Positions 23,501 through 33,049 of a stretch of 64,000 nucleotides of DNA are shown piece by piece. The position numbers were made by a program, and so were the translations under genes. Position 1 is the stretch's first letter. Each line of letters starts with the position of its first letter. The DNA is taken from assembly GCA_030998015.1 (NCBI GenBank), contig JARWMV010000253.1, positions 124,001 to 188,000 on the forward strand, read 5' to 3'. A model generated the notes under the pieces. It saw only the letters and a program-made list of their open reading frames with translations. It made no database searches and was not told the origin of the DNA. Source of the DNA: Ceratorhiza oryzae-sativae. Taxonomy: Eukaryota > Basidiomycota > Agaricomycetes > Cantharellales > Ceratobasidiaceae.

Positions 23501-25407
23501 TGTTAGTAAAAACGATTCAAATGCTTTGTATTCATCCAGAGTCTTGTCTTTCTGCCTAAGAAAAGCTACAGTAGAAAATCTTGTAGATACATTGGTAAAA
23601 GATACATAATACAAGTATTTTCCGATAGAAGGTATACACGCAGGACCCCAGACATCAGTAACTATCAATTGGCCTATATTTGTGATATTAGTCTTTGATT
23701 CTTTCGGAAAAGGCCTAACTGACATCTTTGCTTGTATGCATGATTTGCACTGGAAGTCTAAACCTTCTTTACCTTCTGATACTTCCATGCCTGTTATCGC
23801 TCCCATTGTCTGTATTTTCTGGAGTGCTTGGGCGCCGATATGGCCCAAAATCCTGTGCCAATCGTACCAAGTACGTCCGCTTACCTTGGTGAGTACTGTC
23901 TCAGTTTGGTTATTCTTGGTATCCGACTGTATGCGCTTAGATGGGTACATGGCATTGCACAATAACTGCCAGAGGTTCCCCTTGCTTCGATCTGTGGATT
24001 TCTCGCCTACCGCAATGGTATTTCCATCCAGGGATAAGATTTGTAAGTTCTTCGCATTCATCCGAATGCCTAATCCATGATTGGTAACCAGAGATAAGCT
24101 GATTAGATTAGTAGGACATGAAGGTACGTGTGCGACATCTTTCAAGGTTATTGTTTTATACTCATTTGTCGCCGGGTTCTTACAGCGAAGGGTAATGTTA
24201 CCTCTTCCTATGATTGTATTCTTGCCACTAACTCCTGTGACTGTACCTTGTGCATTTCGATAATCCTCGAAGAGTGATCGGTCACATGCGATATGGGTGG
24301 TTGTGCCGCTATCGGCAATCCATTGGTTACCGGGCCGGCTCCAAAATCCGATTTCGTCATCGAAGGCCGAGAAGGAGAAGCTGTCATTTCGCTGAATAGG
24401 GGCTTCTTCTGTGTTGATCGCAGCGTGAGCGCGTGCATTGTTACGCTTATTGTTTGGACTCATGAACCGGTTGAATGAGTTCTTTCCAGGGTTCCTGAAC
24501 TGTGGTTTGTTGTTTCCCTGCTTGTATGCGCCTCCGCCAGGCTGACGACATTCCTTTGCCCAATGTCCGTTCTTCCGCAATTGTTGCACTTTGTTTGCGA
24601 TTTGTCTGGAGTGCGTGAGGGGTTCTTTGTTGGGTTGAAACTCCGAGTGCTACTGCTAAAATTGGGTCTGTTATTACTATAGAAGGTCTTACCGTTATCG
24701 CTTCAAGTGTTTCTTCTGTGTGCTTTGGCTAAAATGCGGGATCGAAGGTTAGCTACCTTTGCACTAAGTAGGTTTATATTCTTAAGATTGAAGTTAAAAT
24801 CTACAGATTGTGTGAATGAATCCCATGAATTGGGCAAACTAGCTACTAATGTTGTGATCCAATCGACTTCAGTTATCGCATCGGGCGATATAATGTTGAT
24901 TTGTTGAAACCAATTGCGCATTTTGCGCATATGTTCTTCGACGTCTTCTCCATCAGTCATGCAATGACTGAAGAACTTTCTACATAAGTCGATTAAGCCT
25001 ATGGTTCCCTGTACCTGGAAAGTGTTTGTTAGTAGACTCCATGCTTCTCTACTATAGTTGCAGCTCTGTATATGCGTTAGTGCGTGAGCATCTACGCGTA
25101 ATCTTATCTGTGAGAGTGCCTTCCAATCTTCCTTGATCCATTTCTCCTGGTTCTTATTCATTGTTGTGCTGACTTTGTCTTTCGTTCCGTTGGGGTCAGG
25201 CTTTCCATCTGAACCTACTGCTTTCGGGTCTGGAACCTTGTTGACGTCGTATGGGGGAAACAGGTTCGTTCCGTTCACGTATTCGAATAGGCCTAGGTCG
25301 GTGAGGATATCTTCCATCTGTATGCGCCATGTGCTAAAGTTCTCCGTGCCATGCAGCGGAGTAATCCGATAAACAGATGTGCCGGAGCTTGTGTTCATGT
25401 CGGACAT
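20598..25407 (-). pseudogene. gag-pol of Copia element C, broken
   Basis: Gag (UBN2-like) runs 25407-24703 and ends at a TGA that a CGA would have read through. The zinc knuckle follows but a one-base loss near 24575 breaks it (NGHWAKEC is in the next frame). 24589-23198 holds the protease-like DSGTT motif, the GAG-pre-integrase HRILGH motif, and an integrase core with TDVW and FDNGGEF. A TGA follows at 23198. A Ser/Pro-rich linker (23026-22088) and a second frameshift near 22100 precede RVT_2 RT and RNase H (22133-20598). The RT active site reads HVDN at about 21570-21578. RNase H keeps SDADWG and STMEAEY. Confidence 0.88.
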
Positions 25408-25554
25408 GTTGGTGTCAAGCTCTTACTATCACGCGGTGAGTCTTACTTGTTCGTTCTGGGCTCTGAGGTCACTGTATGACGTCTCTGTCGTTGTGGGGCC
25501 TATGTGCTTCGCTCTGGGGTGATCATGTGGTGTACTTCTGGTCTTAAGCAATGA

Positions 25555-25571
25555 GCTCGGGGCTCATAACC
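25555..25571 (-). other. Primer-binding site of Copia element C, initiator tRNA-Met anticodon type
   Basis: On the minus strand GGTTATGAGCCCCGAGC follows the 5' LTR directly. It is complementary to the anticodon stem-loop (containing CAU) of eukaryotic initiator tRNA-Met rather than to a tRNA 3' end. Drosophila copia and yeast Ty5 use such half-tRNA primers. Sequence seen; primer use inferred. Confidence 0.7.
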
Positions 25572-25873
25572 TATAGAAACTATGTATATAACCACAAATA
25601 CAATATATGTACTTGGTGCACAGTGTGCTTAAGACGACGCCGAAGGCGTGTGTGTGATTTACCAGTGAAAAGTATATATTCAATGGGTGACTAGCTACAA
25701 GGCCGAAGGCGCCCCTTTTATACACGATAGAGCCTGTATGCGCAAATAGTGTAGAATGGTATAGAACGCATGCGCGTCCTTGTTCCATGGCTTTCCGGTG
25801 CATTCACGCATACGATTGTTCTAGCACTAACTATATGTATAATATTCGTGTATGTGCAAATATGATTTCTACA
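25572..25873 (-). repeat. 5' LTR of Copia element C
   Basis: 302 bp, flanked on the right by AAGAA. The nine differences from the other LTR are all CpG transitions, which fits methylation-driven decay after insertion. Confidence 0.92.
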
Positions 25874-27330
25874 AAGAACATGTACAACATGTCAGGGAAG
25901 TGTTAAGAAGAATGAGGGAAAACCACCTCTTCCTCAAACCACACAAGTGCCAGTTCTTTGCGAAGGAGGTAAGCTTCATTGGAATTGTCATATCCCCAGA
26001 AGGGATATCAATGGAGGAGGAAAAGGTAAAGGCAGTCCTGGAATGGCCAGAACCTAAAACAGTAAAAGAAGTCCAAGCATTCCTAGGCTTTGTGGGGTTC
26101 TATAGAAGGTGGATAGAGAAGTTTAGCACCTTAGCCAAACCCCTCACAGATCTCACTCAAAAAGACATCAAATTTCTGTGGGAGAGAAAACAACAAGAAG
26201 CATTTGAAGCTATTAAAGAAGCAGTAGCAAGAGAACCAGTCTTAATCCACCCAAACCCAAACAAGCCATACATACTGGAAACAGATGCCCCAGGAGTGGC
26301 CATGGGGGCAGTACTAAGCCAAAAGGGCAATGACAACCAATTGCATCCAATTGCATTCCTATCAAAGAGCTTCACCCCACCAGGGAAAAATTATGACACC
26401 TACAACAAGGAATTGCTTGCAATTGTTAGGTCCTTAGAGCACTGGAGGCTATACCTAGAAGGGACAGAAGATCCTATTGTGATATACACTGACTGTAGGA
26501 ACTTCCAGTACTGGCAAAATGCCCAGGTGTGGAATAGAAGGCACACCAGATGGTATCTCACTCTGGCACCCTTCAATTTTCAGATTGTGTATAGACCAGG
26601 GAAACTCTCACAGAAGCCAGACACCCTTTCCAGGAGGAGTGACCACAGGGACACACCTATGGAACCACAGATCATGATTCCAGAAGAAAGGTTCATAGGT
26701 TTCAAGGCAGAGGTACAGGGAAACTTCTGGGAGGAGCTTAAAGAAGCTCAGGAAGAAGATGAATCTATCAGATCCTTAAGGCTGAGTGTGGCAAATAAAG
26801 AACAACTACCTCCCTCAGTACAGAAGGAATTTAGATGGTACAAAATGAAGGAGGGCCTATTAAGGTATGATGATAGGCTCTACATCCCAGATGACAAGGA
26901 TTTTAGGTTGAGCCTCCTTGAGGAGTGCCATGATGCTCCTGTGGCAGGTCATCAGGGACAAGCCTGAACACTAGAATTACTATCAAGGGATTACTGCTGG
27001 CCAGGAATGAAGGCCCAAGTAAACCAATATGTGGAATCTTGTGAAACATGTCAAAGGAGCAAAGGACACAAACAAGGTGCTACCCTGAAGCCCTTACCAA
27101 TCCTGTGGAAACCATGGGCAGATGTTGCATATGATTTCATTGTCAAATTACCTGTCTCAAAAGGGTATGACAGCATCTTGACAGTTGTAGATTGCTTCTC
27201 CTGGCAGGCCCATTTTGTACCATGTCTGGAGAGCACCAATGCAGAAGAACTGGCAGAAATATTCATAAGGGAGGTATGGAGACATCACAGGACACCAGAA
27301 ACCACTGTCTCAGACCAAGGACTCCCATAG
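25874..27330 (+). pseudogene. pol: pol of element A, 3' part: RT thumb, RNase H, integrase
   Basis: The frame resumes after Copia C. RT connection with FLGFVGFYRRWI near 26080; RNase H with ETDAPG near 26278 and YNKELLAI near 26401; integrase H2C2 finger near 26930-27050 with an in-frame TGA at 26965 where the family has Arg; integrase core start with CETCQRSK and TVVDCFS near 27185. It ends at a TAG at 27328, after which the rest of integrase is missing. Part of the nested element A. Confidence 0.8.
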
Positions 27331-28169
27331 AAGTCCTCAAGGGAGGTGTTGCACATGGCATTGCAGTAGGCACAGTACTCCCCCTCAGGGAGAGACCAGC
27401 AGGTGCAGTCAAGGGGATTATAGTTGAGAGTGGTAATGTGCATAGTAAAGACAGGATGAGGGAGGAAAACAACAAACCACAGACATTAAAAAATCACAGT
27501 GCAACATGATAACTTGCACAAACATCAAAACAAAGTCTGGTCAGGTGACACAAACAGACATGTGACCACCTGCCAGAAAGCAAACAACAAAGCATGGGAA
27601 TCACATGACCTAGCCTAGTCACATGAATATATGCTATCCCCTAACTACCAGAGGGGTTGGAGAGGGGGCACCAACCAAAGATGGAGGGGCAGAGGCCCTG
27701 AGCATAGCAAGGAATAAGGCTGATGTGGGGGAATGCAGGAAGGGCACCCCTTGGAGATGTGTCATAACCAGCACAAGCCTACATCAGGAAACCACATGAC
27801 CACAACAACCAGAGAAGGTATATCTAGGGGATGCCCTTGGGGGTAAAAGGGGCTATCATCTCATGCCCTCCCCACAAGATGCATCTACCTCTAAAAAAAC
27901 CAATGATGCTAAGCGAAGATGGCTCAAACATGGGAACACCCCAGCCAAACAAATCAAGTGCAGGGTGGAGGTCAGCATTGCCATCACTGGTGCCCTCAGG
28001 ATCAAGCTGAGCCCCCTCACCTGCTTCTACACAGCCTACAATGATGGATTGCAGGTCCAAAGAGCCAACCAAAACTGCTGGCCCCCTGATTCTGTGTCCA
28101 GACCAGGGTGGTGCTGCTGACCTGGTCGAAGCTACACAATCAGCCCTCAAGTGGGCTCATTGCCTGATA
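27331..28169. other. Sequence between element A integrase and the Rep gene
   Basis: No retroelement motif continues past about 27390. The frame at 27863-28120 starts with a Ser/Lys-rich stretch that could be the N-terminal exon of the Rep gene, but I cannot place a convincing splice. A run at 27820-27860 with tatatctagg and ggggtaaaagggg could be promoter sequence. Otherwise nothing recognisable. Confidence 0.35.
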
Positions 28170-29190
28170 CAAGGTGTTCTGGTGCCATTGGCCCAATCAC
28201 TGGGCAACTTTAGCTGTGGTCAAACAGCACAACCCAGAGGAGCCAAACTACAACCTGACCCAGCTCCTGCACGTCCATGCCCTCTCCATCAGTCAGGAAT
28301 GGAAGGGCAGGTGGAACACCCAGAATGTGAGGTTCTGGGACTTTGAGGGGCAACACCCCAACATTCTGCCCAAGGACCTCAAGGACAGGCCAGGAGGCAA
28401 CCCAGCAAGGGATGCCTTCAACTATCTCTGGAAGGACATTGGAGCTAACAGCAAGGAGATAGAGGATTTGATGGCAGGGGATCTGACCTTGGAAAGGTTA
28501 GAGGAGATCTTGGTGAAGGGAAAGGGCAGAAAACAGTCTAGGATGGAGGCAGACTTGGAGGATGGGACAGAGATTGTCACCTTGGTGACAAAACAGGAGT
28601 ACTACCAGGTGTTCAAGCACCTCCGCCCCCTCCAGATGGTGACATAGTGGAACTTGGTATGAGCATATGCTGAGTACACATACAAGGAAGACCAGGGTTG
28701 CATGCCTGCAATTCCTGTGGAGTTAGAGGTCCTGGGAGACTGGGAGCACATTGACCAAGCAGACAGATGGTTTGCTGAGGAAGTTGAGAAGAGGGGAAGA
28801 GGTGTGCACCATTGCATCCTGGTAATAGAAGGAGAGACTGGAACAGGGAAAACAGCATATGCATGATCCAAAGGCTGCCACAGCCAGATGTGCAATGTGT
28901 GGAACATGGGAAACTTGTCAGAAGACACTGACATTTGGATCCTGGACAACATGGTCCAGTCAAATCGGAAGTACTCACTCAAGGCCCTTAGCCAGTATGA
29001 GGCAGACTTCACAGGCAGGTACTCACATGTGAAATCGATGAAGGTACAGCCAACAGTTATTCTGGGAAATAGCCAGTCAGCAATCATGAAGTGTTGGTCA
29101 GACATAGAGGGGGAAGAGGTGGACTTATGGGTATCAAAAAACATAGAATGGGTGTACTCAGGGGGAAAACCATTCTTTGTATTCCCTTAG
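28170..29190 (+). pseudogene. rep: Endogenous CRESS-DNA virus-like Rep (HUH endonuclease + SF3 helicase), broken
   Basis: One frame carries the Rep motif set in order: a motif I-like stretch near 28171, motif II HVH at 28270-28278, an HPNI stretch near 28353, and motif III YLWK at 28423-28434. The helicase part has Walker A GETGTGKT (28831-28854), a Walker B-like ILDN (28939-28950) and a motif C-like ILGN near 29056. This is the architecture of replication initiators of geminivirus/genomovirus-like circular ssDNA agents. It is interrupted by TAG at 28645 and TGA at 28657 and 28864; the last follows the Walker A region where an Arg is common. The Walker B second Asp is Asn. It sits inside element A. 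Integrated Rep sequences are known from fungal genomes. It cannot make a functional protein. Confidence 0.75.
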
Positions 29191-29276
29191 AATAATTTAT
29201 CATATTGTACAACTCCTGCTATGCCCATCCAAACAGTTGGGGCATTCTGAGAAGAAGCAGATGACTCCTCACCCCT

Positions 29277-29397
29277 GGATAACCTCCATAACAAAAGCAC
29301 TGTAACTAGAACACTCAATACATACTGCCTAACACCAAACCATCAATGTAGCCACTACTTAAGTGCTTCACAAGGAAGCATCCAGAGGGTCACAACA
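29277..29397 (+). repeat. 3' LTR remnant of element A
   Basis: About 120 bases match the end of the LTR at 8352-8814, through GGGTCACAACA. The left part is missing at the junction with the Rep segment. The flank atatg partners ctatg at 8347-8351. Confidence 0.75.
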
Positions 29398-29753
29398 ATA
29401 TGTTCCTTCATTATAATATCACAGCTCAAGCAAGCACTTTGTGAACAAGATCCTGGTGTGTTAGCACATTGTTGGGACCAAGGAGACATGCCTGCTAGCT
29501 CAATATGCCACTCAAGCCACTCCTCCTGACAATCTTGGCAACTCTCCAGCTTGTGTATATGCTGTTGGATCCCTCTGTCAGTAGCTGTCAAGATCCTGCA
29601 GTGATGACAGTGAAAATTACCCAAGTTGGGTGTAGGGGATGACAGACCAGCTTGCTCATGAGTGTCAACAAGGTGCCTAGTACAAGCTGGGGTGTTTGGG
29701 AACAGGGCAGGATATTGAGGGCACTTGTACTCTTGCATTGTATATGTGTTCAT
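29398..29753 (-). pseudogene. N-terminal part of DNA-transposon-like ORF D with C2H2 fingers
   Basis: The frame starts at the Met at 29753 and has two Cys/His clusters (YKCPQY..H..H and FHCHHC..H..C), as at the N-terminus of Plavaka-type transposases. It runs in frame into the element A insertion site and continues at 8351. It shows that A inserted into an older DNA element. Confidence 0.5.
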
Positions 29754-30597
29754 ATTGGTAGTGGGTGTAGTGGGGTGTAGCAGGGTGTAGTATGGAATAG
29801 TAACAGTAGTGACAGATTTCTAAGCAAACAACAGACCCTGATGTTGACATGATTGACTGTTTTAGGCAAATGGCCCTAAATCACAGCTTTTCACTTGACT
29901 AATCTTGTTACACTTGACTACAATGGACAGCCCCAAAAAACATTTATCTATCAGTACTGCAAAAGGAGCAGATTGGGGTATGATTTTTTTAATTGTTTTC
30001 CACATGACTACCAACATGAACATCACATCTAGACATTGACTGAGCCAGGTTGCAGACAAAGAGTGACACTATTGCCAGGACAAAAATGTTTGAGCAGAGG
30101 ATGCCAAGCTCAAGGCACAGGAGGGCACTGAATCTACAGTGGAGAGTCCAGTCAAGAGAGCTCCTAAACCTAAGGCAAAGGCATTGGTGTAGAAAGATGC
30201 ACCATGTTCTGCAACTCCAGAAATGGACAAGGATGACATTATGCACAAACATTTTGGCACTGCATCTGACCTCAGCTAATGTCACAACATCTGAAAGCAG
30301 TTGTTGGACTTGCTTTACAAGTGGCTAATGCCGCTGATGGGTCTGGACTATGTCCTGACTACTGCTGATGCATGGCCTGTCTTGGCTTGATGCCTTGTGT
30401 GTGTCTACCATCTTGTGGCTTCACACTGTATGCAATTACATGCTTGTGGCTGATGGACACCCATCACTGAACAAGTGACTGTGGACAGCAGCTAAGTCAG
30501 ATGCTTAGTGCTAGGGCTTGCAATGTGGTCTTGACTCAAGACCCTTCTAGCTGTTACTTAAGCTAATAAGTCAGCTAGGGACCATTCTTCACACTGG
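29754..30597. other. Decayed region, possible remnant coding near 30180-30370
   Basis: Upstream of ORF D there is a GT-rich run (29760-29800). Near 30190-30370 one frame reads like degraded coding (MDKDDIMHKHFG and LYKWLMPLMG), broken by stops. I do not recognise it. Confidence 0.3.
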
Positions 30598-30899
30598 ATG
30601 ATTTAGAGGGGAATTGACAAGGTAGAGCAAGCTGGGGTAGACTGGCTTGCTCTCCTTGCTTTTATACTATTCTAACCAAGGGAGTGACTAAGTGTACATG
30701 CAGGATGAGTAAGAACAAATGGCAGTGATCAGTAACAAGAGACTAATAATAGGACAAGGCTCAGTAAGCAGGTGGAGGTGATTACTAATGAAAGGAAGGT
30801 GGTCAAGCCACAAGATGAAAAAGGTAAACAAAGGGAAAAATGATGGTTAGCCACAAGACCTTTGATTGTGGCTCATGACAGCTAACCCATTCTCCTAAC
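30598..30899 (-). repeat. Dispersed repeat, copy 2 (inverted relative to 3644-3967)
   Basis: Reverse complement of the repeat at 3644-3967, with the same TATA-like box (seen as cttttatac near 30659). In its own orientation it begins TGTTAGGAG at 30899. Confidence 0.5.
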
Positions 30900-31094
30900 A
30901 TGTGCAGAGGTGTCATGTAATGTGGCTCAACTGCTGGAAGACCAAAGGTGTTGCCTACAACTTCAAAATGTGATCCACAGCTGCAAAAGCACACTGCTTG
31001 ACAAACTTCAAACACTCAATCTCCCAGAGCTCATAAAATTCTGGGAGGCCAGCATCTCCAGAACTTGCTCCACTGCTCCTGTGCTACAGCTAGT

Positions 31095-31207
31095 GATGTC
31101 ACCTGGGAAGAGCCCAGGTACCTGCATTACAAACAGTTGCAAATGGATTGCCAAGTCTGTGTAAGACTTTGTAATTGCAGGTACCTGGGCTCTTCCCAGG
31201 TGACATC
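31095..31207. mobile_element. Palindromic MITE-like hairpin
   Basis: Arms of 39 and 40 bases (31095-31133 and 31168-31207) are inverted complements with one single-base bulge, separated by a 34-base loop. The flanks read ctag on both sides, with TA as a possible target duplication. The arms begin GATGTCACCTGGG. No ORF. It fits a foldback or Tc1/mariner-type miniature element. Confidence 0.7.
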
Positions 31208-31223
31208 TCTAGTTACAGCTCAG

Positions 31224-31456
31224 GGTGCACTTGAATATCTAGAGTTTAAGCAAATGTAGATATGTTAGTATATGCTAATTGTACTCAATACTTCTTAGAA
31301 TAGAGTAAGAAGGCTCAAAGAAGTTGCAATGTGATCAAGTAACACTCAAGGTAGTCTTAATCTTTCACAGTGTAAACTGACTAATTTATAGGTATAAAGA
31401 GCAAGACTACTATGGTCAGGTTCCCTTAGATATCTTAAATGTAGTTCAGCCCTAGT
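31224..31456 (-). repeat. Fragment of L1 LTR
   Basis: Reverse complement of the right-hand part of the L1 LTR (compare 6890-7125). It covers the region lacking from the L1 copy at 36240-37337. Confidence 0.7.
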
Positions 31457-31575
31457 GTCAAGATCCCCTGTTTACTATCCTTTGGTCTTCCTTAAGTAGT
31501 GGCTACATTGGTTGTGTTGTCTATTTCTATCTATTGTGTGTCTCTATTCTACAGTGTATGTTTGAGGTCCCTGTG

Positions 31576-32091
31576 TGTCATGGCCTAGACCACAATGTGG
31601 ATTTTATTATGATTTTCCTATATTTTATACATCTCTCTTTCTCATATTTTTGGACAAGTCCCATTTAATTGGATATATGCATAGAATTACTTACATGATC
31701 ATGTGACCTTGTTGTTATTTACATTCTGTTTGTACCTTCTGGAATATTCTGTTACATGGCATCATTCTTACATTGTACAATAGTCATCTTGCACCATGTG
31801 TGTATTTGATATAGCTCATCATATGAATATATAAGGGAGAGTCTGAGAGCCTTAAGCCTCAGAACTCAACCTCCTGTCATATCCCCTCTACTGCCTGTGT
31901 GACCTATAGTCCATAGTCCCTGCCCAGTCCTCTTAAGGACAAGTGCACTTACTTCTACCTCTGCATCTTATTGCACCCTCACTGCACATTCTACCTTAGA
32001 CATTGTCAGTACAGCCTCCAGCATTGCTGCCCATAGGCTTGTCATTGCCACTTAGGTGTTTGACATTACCCTTCAGGTTGTAGCTCTGACA
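31576..32091 (+). repeat. Solo LTR of family L2 with perfect CTGTG duplication
   Basis: 516 bp beginning TGTCATGGCC and ending GCTCTGACA, flanked by CTGTG at 31571-31575 and 32092-32096. A TATATAAGG box lies near 31830. Related to 7247-7715. Confidence 0.88.
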
Positions 32092-32096
32092 CTGTG

Positions 32097-32440
32097 GTGG
32101 ACAAGATAAAGCAAGCTGAGGTCCTCCAGCTTGCTTCTCATTTCTTATCTATTCCACAAGGTGTGAGTCAGACTTTTCCACAGTCTGCAGTGTTAACAGG
32201 TCACATGAGTGGCTTGGCCATGAATCAACAGTGTTGACACCTCACATGATAGTCTATAGCCCTTATGTAAGTTGCTCTTAGGGTTGTTGCAGCTCCAAAT
32301 CTTATATAGCTGTGCAAGGTCCCAGGGTCACATGATTTAAGCACTGAGGTCACATGATAACTTGCTCCTCACTTCTCATTACAAATGGGGGTCAGCATGC
32401 AAAGCATGTCAGGCCTCTGCATTATGTGTGGATTTTGGGA
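32097..32440 (-). repeat. LTR related to that of element A, inverted
   Basis: In reverse orientation this contains the motif order seen in the element A LTR: a cacatgacc/cagtgctt block, a tataagatttggagctgca block and CCTCAGCTTGCTTTAT near 32104-32120. The same block order with variation suggests a relative of element A. Ends are not clear. Confidence 0.5.
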
Positions 32441-33049
32441 TTGATTCATGGCACCAGAAAATGGCCTTTCAATCCTCTGTCACATGAGAATATGAAGTGA
32501 TAGAAACATCAAAATATGTCACAAGAGATGTTTGTAAGGCAAACCCTAAGAACAAATTTAAGTTGACTGGTGTGTATGAAGAAATAGCTAACATAACCTC
32601 ATATGAACACATTGTAATATGGCTTGCTGCCAAATTCTAATCTTAGCAAAGTCTTTAGTATGGGTATTAGACATATCCTGGCCAAAAATAGAGGCAATAT
32701 TGACCTAAACCAGGGAGTATTTGAGCATTGGACCTGTGACAATTTGTGTTTGCAATTGTTTGAATATCTGTGTTGGCAATTCACATCACCTTGCTGTCAT
32801 TGGTCATTCTCTAGCCTTCTACAGCATGGCTACACATTGATTCTTTTGAGCTACTATCTGATAATCTCAAATGCCTTCAAAATCATCCCCCTTGCTGAAA
32901 CAAGGCAAAAAGCAAAAAACTAAATGCCAGAGGGCTGCCCTAGCACAAGGAAGGTGCCAACTGTTGGGTATAACCAGCAATCATGTGAGTTATATGCTTT
33001 CTTTTGAGGTACTGTAGCAGAGGTGTTGTCTAACACTAACCAAACAATA

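Larger units (their letters stand above)
20160..25873 (-). mobile_element. Copia (Ty1-like) retrotransposon C, nested in A RT
   Basis: A 5714-bp minus-strand element with two 302-bp LTRs (20160-20461 and 25572-25873), flanked by AAGAA on both sides (20155-20159, 25874-25878). The order gag, integrase, RT, RNase H is that of Ty1/copia. A primer site adjoins the 5' LTR and a G-rich polypurine tract (20462-20470) adjoins the 3' LTR. CpG content is far higher than in A and B, so it is the youngest full element. It is inactive: two frameshifts, at least two TGA stops and an altered RT active site. Confidence 0.93.
8352..29397 (+). mobile_element. Gypsy (Ty3-like) retrotransposon A, host of nested insertions
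   Basis: Element A starts with an LTR (8352-8814) and ends with an LTR remnant (about 29277-29397) sharing the terminal GGGTCACAACA. Flanking 5-mers ctatg and atatg match at four of five positions. Its own parts are gag 8935-10572 and 18881-19083, protease/RT 19101-20159, and RT/RNase H/integrase 25874-27330. Foreign insertions are element B in gag, Copia element C in RT, and a Rep-bearing segment at about 27340-29276 that replaces the end of integrase and the left part of the 3' LTR. It is dead by many in-frame stops. Confidence 0.8.

Noticed and set aside
30050..30328. 92-residue open frame
   Set aside because: Basic, repeat-poor translation in a decayed region; another frame there looks more like degraded coding.
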